Assembly (NCBI GenBank): GCA_001970955.1
Contig: MPUH01000406.1
Span: 1 to 56,450, forward strand
Origin: Stentor coeruleus
Lineage: Eukaryota > Ciliophora > Heterotrichea > Heterotrichida > Stentoridae
Direction: 5' to 3'
Length of the DNA: 56,450 bases
Below the pieces are notes generated by a model. That model saw only the letters and a list, made by a program, of their open reading frames with translations, ran no database searches and was not told where the DNA came from. A program made the position numbers and the translations under genes. Below are positions 56,316-56,450 of this stretch, piece by piece. Within the stretch, counting starts at the first letter, position 1; each line of letters starts with the position of its first letter.

Positions 56316-56450
56316 TTTTTTATATACTATAAGATATTTAACAATAGAAAGGAGACCTTCTCATCAAGATTATCATCTAAGTTTGCTTTCTATTCTTATA
56401 GGACCAATTCAGCTAAAATGCATATGTGAATTTGCACACACTTATAAATC

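Noticed and set aside
1..56450. tRNA or rRNA genes, CRISPR arrays, telomeric repeats.
   Set aside because: I saw no convincing cloverleaf with a T-loop, no spaced repeats, and no terminal repeat. A tRNA could be missed by eye. The GATTA units at 30077 are too few to be a telomere.

Overview
This 56 kb window looks like macronuclear DNA of a heterotrich ciliate, most likely Stentor coeruleus or a close relative. It is very AT-rich. All three stop codons appear to be real stops and Trp is TGG, so the standard code fits. Most importantly, the genes carry 15-16 nt introns, the size known for heterotrichs. I located five of them, each GT...AG with an A at position 10. About thirty protein genes are packed on both strands, often only 10-35 bp apart, and none looks bacterial.

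Layout. 1-3.5 kb: 3' end of a WD40/TRP-type channel paralogue, TAF9, and a protein with cyclic-nucleotide-binding folds. 4.5-9.4 kb: an OXCT1-like CoA-transferase lacking its catalytic Glu, a coiled-coil protein, a type I membrane protein, an ABHD1/3-type hydrolase and an orphan. 10-16 kb: B-type cyclin, TFIIA gamma, a CNBD-type K+ channel and an EGF/RING-H2 membrane E3. 16-30 kb: a 1475-residue WD40-channel-zinc protein, a kinesin, a kelch/EGF membrane protein, and a second K+ channel with a CCHC zinc knuckle. 30-36 kb: POLR3K broken by two insertions, a small coiled-coil gene, PPOX, a DHHC palmitoyltransferase overlapping a UBA gene by one base, and a MARCH-type E3. 36-43 kb: a decayed Merlin/IS1595-like transposase, a decayed and an intact copy of an unknown Cys-rich family, and a possible kelch relic. 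43-56 kb: NCBP2, ERH, a small HECT ligase, a coiled-coil gene, a C2/PGYPPQ protein, a NEK kinase, an orphan and a C2-kinase fusion.

The most interesting locus is 29.9-30.6 kb. The three pieces of POLR3K align with the whole family (105 residues joined). They are separated by 132 and 182 bp segments whose removal between TA dinucleotides restores the family length exactly, while no GT-AG splice does so. These resemble internal eliminated sequences (IESs) or MITEs retained in a somatic assembly. Four single-N gaps are flanked by nearly identical duplicated sequence and are unmerged assembly overlaps, not biology. Functionally the window mixes basal transcription and RNA genes (TAF9, GTF2A2, POLR3K, NCBP2, ERH), membrane signalling and channels, ubiquitin ligases, kinases and metabolism. 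No operon-like logic is evident beyond close packing.
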